From contig CAMLRH010000153.1 of NCBI GenBank assembly GCA_946482375.1, forward strand, positions 1 through 6,286: 6,286 bases of DNA. Reading direction: 5' to 3'. Of the stretch, positions 4,939 to 6,286 are shown one piece after another. The position numbers were made by a program, and so were the translations under genes. Source of the DNA: an uncultured Caulobacteraceae bacterium. GTDB taxonomy: Bacteria; Pseudomonadota; Alphaproteobacteria; Caulobacterales; Caulobacteraceae. The notes below the pieces were generated by a model that did not search any database, was not told where the DNA came from, and was given only the letters and a program-made list of their open reading frames with translations. Each line of letters begins with the position of its first letter. Position 1 is the stretch's first letter.

Positions 4939-6286
4939 ATGAGCACCCGTACCGCCGCCGAGGCCGCCCGACGGCGGACCTTCGCCATCATTTCCCACCC
5001 TGACGCCGGCAAGACGACCCTGACGGAGAACCTGCTGCTGTCCGGCGGCGCGATCCGGGCGGCGGGCGCGGTGCGGGCGCGCGGCGAGAACCGGCGGACG
5101 CGGTCGGACTGGATGAAGATCGAGCGCGAGCGCGGCATCTCCGTCTCGGCCAGCGTGATGACGTTCGACCACACTGGCCTGATGTTCAACCTGCTCGATA
5201 CGCCCGGCCACGAAGACTTTTCGGAAGACACCTACCGCACCCTGACCGCCGCCGACGCCGCCGTCATGGTGCTCGACGCGGCCAAGGGGATCGAGCCGCA
5301 GACGTTGAAGCTCTTCGAGGTCTGCCGCCTGCGCGACATTCCGATCGTCACCTTCATAAACAAGATGGACCGCGAGGCGCAGGATCCCTTCGCCCTGCTC
5401 GACGAGATCGCTTCCAAGCTGGCGCTGGATCCGGCGCCGCTCTACTGGCCGGCCGGCTCGGGCGGGCGGTTCAAGGGCATGGTCGACCTGCGCGAGGCCG
5501 CCTTCATCCCCTTCTCCAAGGACCGGGAGCAGGGTCATCCGGCCGCCGTCCCCCTGGCCTCCAACTCGGTCGCCCAGTACCTCGAAGCCGGCGAACAGGC
5601 CGAGGTCGAGGAAGGCGCCGAGCTGGTGCGGGAGGCGTCCAAGACCTTCGACCACCAGTCCTTCCTGGAAGGCCACATGACGCCGGTCTTCTTCGGCTCG
5701 GCGCTGCGCCACTTCGGCGTCGATGAGCTCCTGAAGGGCATCGGTGATTTCGCGCCGCCGCCGAAAGCCGTCGCGGCGACGAAGAACGGTGAACCCACTC
5801 CGGTCGAACCCGGCGCCGACGAGGTCACCGGCTTCGTCTTCAAGGTCCAGGCCAACATGGACCCCAATCACCGCGACCGCATCGCCTTCCTGCGGCTGGC
5901 GTCCGGCCGCTTCACGCGCGGCATGAAGCTGAAGGCGCAGGGGACGGGCAAGCAGATGAGCGTCAACGCGCCCATCATGTTCTTCGCCTCCGACCGCGAG
6001 TTGGCCGAGGAAGCCTACGCCGGCGACGTCATCGGCATCCCAAACCACGGGGTCCTGCGCGTCGGCGACAGCCTGTCGGAGAGCGGCGCCTGGCGTTTCG
6101 CCGGGCTGCCGAACTTCGCGCCGGAAATCCTGCAGCGGGTGCGGGTGAAGGACCCACTGAAGGCCAAGCACCTGAAGCGCGCGCTGGAGGGCCTGGCCGA
6201 GGAAGGCGTTACCCAGCTCTTCCGCCCGACTATCGGCTCGGACTTCATCGTCGGCGCCGTCGGCCAGCTGCAGTTCGAAGTCATGG
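4939..6286 (+). CDS. prfC: Peptide chain release factor 3, GTPase (partial; C-terminus beyond right edge)
   Basis: RF3 is the class II release factor GTPase that removes RF1 or RF2 from the ribosome after peptide release. I translated 449 residues of a family near 530. The GTPase domain shows the P-loop SHPDAGKTT (19-27), SDWMKIERERGISVSAS holding the G2 region (56-72), G3 DTPGHEDF (87-94) and G4 NKMD (141-144). SEDTYRTLTAADAAVMVLDA follows G3 closely in the RF3 manner. Domain II is marked by GFVFKVQANMDPNHRDR. Later come GLPNFAPEILQRVRVKDPLK, EEGVTQLFRP and VGAVGQLQFEV, all matching E. coli RF3 as I remember it. These separate it from EF-G, LepA and TypA. The ATG at 4939 puts 12 residues before RRTFAIISHPDAGKTT, about the same as E. 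coli, and no in-frame start lies closer upstream. There is no strong ribosome binding site. The gene is 34 bp after the peptidase and probably shares its transcript, though it may also have its own promoter inside that gene. Confidence 0.96.
   Translation, partial: MSTRTAAEAARRRTFAIISHPDAGKTTLTENLLLSGGAIRAAGAVRARGENRRTRSDWMKIERERGISVSASVMTFDHTGLMFNLLDTPGHEDFSEDTYRTLTAADAAVMVLDAAKGIEPQTLKLFEVCRLRDIPIVTFINKMDREAQDPFALLDEIASKLALDPAPLYWPAGSGGRFKGMVDLREAAFIPFSKDREQGHPAAVPLASNSVAQYLEAGEQAEVEEGAELVREASKTFDHQSFLEGHMTPVFFGSALRHFGVDELLKGIGDFAPPPKAVAATKNGEPTPVEPGADEVTGFVFKVQANMDPNHRDRIAFLRLASGRFTRGMKLKAQGTGKQMSVNAPIMFFASDRELAEEAYAGDVIGIPNHGVLRVGDSLSESGAWRFAGLPNFAPEILQRVRVKDPLKAKHLKRALEGLAEEGVTQLFRPTIGSDFIVGAVGQLQFEVM

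Noticed and set aside
4747..6171. A 474-codon open frame on the minus strand opposite prfC
   Set aside because: Shadow of prfC and the peptidase end. The translation is low-complexity and Arg/Gly/Val-rich with no recognisable motif, whereas the plus strand encodes unmistakable RF3.

Overview
The window comes from a GC-rich, tightly packed chromosome, most likely an alphaproteobacterium of the Caulobacterales (Caulobacter, Phenylobacterium or a relative). This rests on the GC- and CTG/GCC-rich codon use, and on a membrane histidine kinase resembling the cell-cycle kinase DivJ followed at once by a DUF1491 gene. The genus is inferred and was not tested by any search. It looks like core chromosome: I see no mobile element, CRISPR array, tRNA, rRNA or clear sign of recent insertion.

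Layout, left to right. (1) 1-564, minus strand: the N-terminal 188 residues of a soluble histidine kinase, cut by the window edge. (2) 565-713: a 149-bp divergent regulatory gap with three dyad symmetries, one of which touches the start codon of the next gene. (3) 714-2405, plus: a six-helix membrane histidine kinase, called divJ. (4) 2406-2738, plus: a DUF1491 protein that starts on the base after the divJ stop. (5) 2739-3191, minus: a small exported protein of unknown function, whose stop codon abuts the DUF1491 stop with no base between. (6) 3192-3419: a divergent gap with one 7-bp inverted repeat. (7) 3420-4904, plus: an exported HEXXH zinc-metallopeptidase-like protein with a TPR-like C-terminal half. 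(8) 4939-6286, plus: peptide chain release factor 3 (prfC), running off the right edge with about 449 of some 530 residues present.

Functionally there are two blocks. The left block is a phosphorelay block. DivJ in Caulobacter phosphorylates the single-domain regulator DivK and the diguanylate cyclase PleD. The divergent kinase shares DivJ's dimerisation/phosphotransfer signature, so it may act on the same partners. The right block pairs two exported proteins on divergent promoters, with prfC 34 bp downstream of the peptidase and possibly co-transcribed. No new system is clearly visible. The best leads are the head-to-head pair of related kinases with a dyad-rich shared promoter, the divJ-DUF1491 coupling, and the C8-plus-hairpin leader of prfC.
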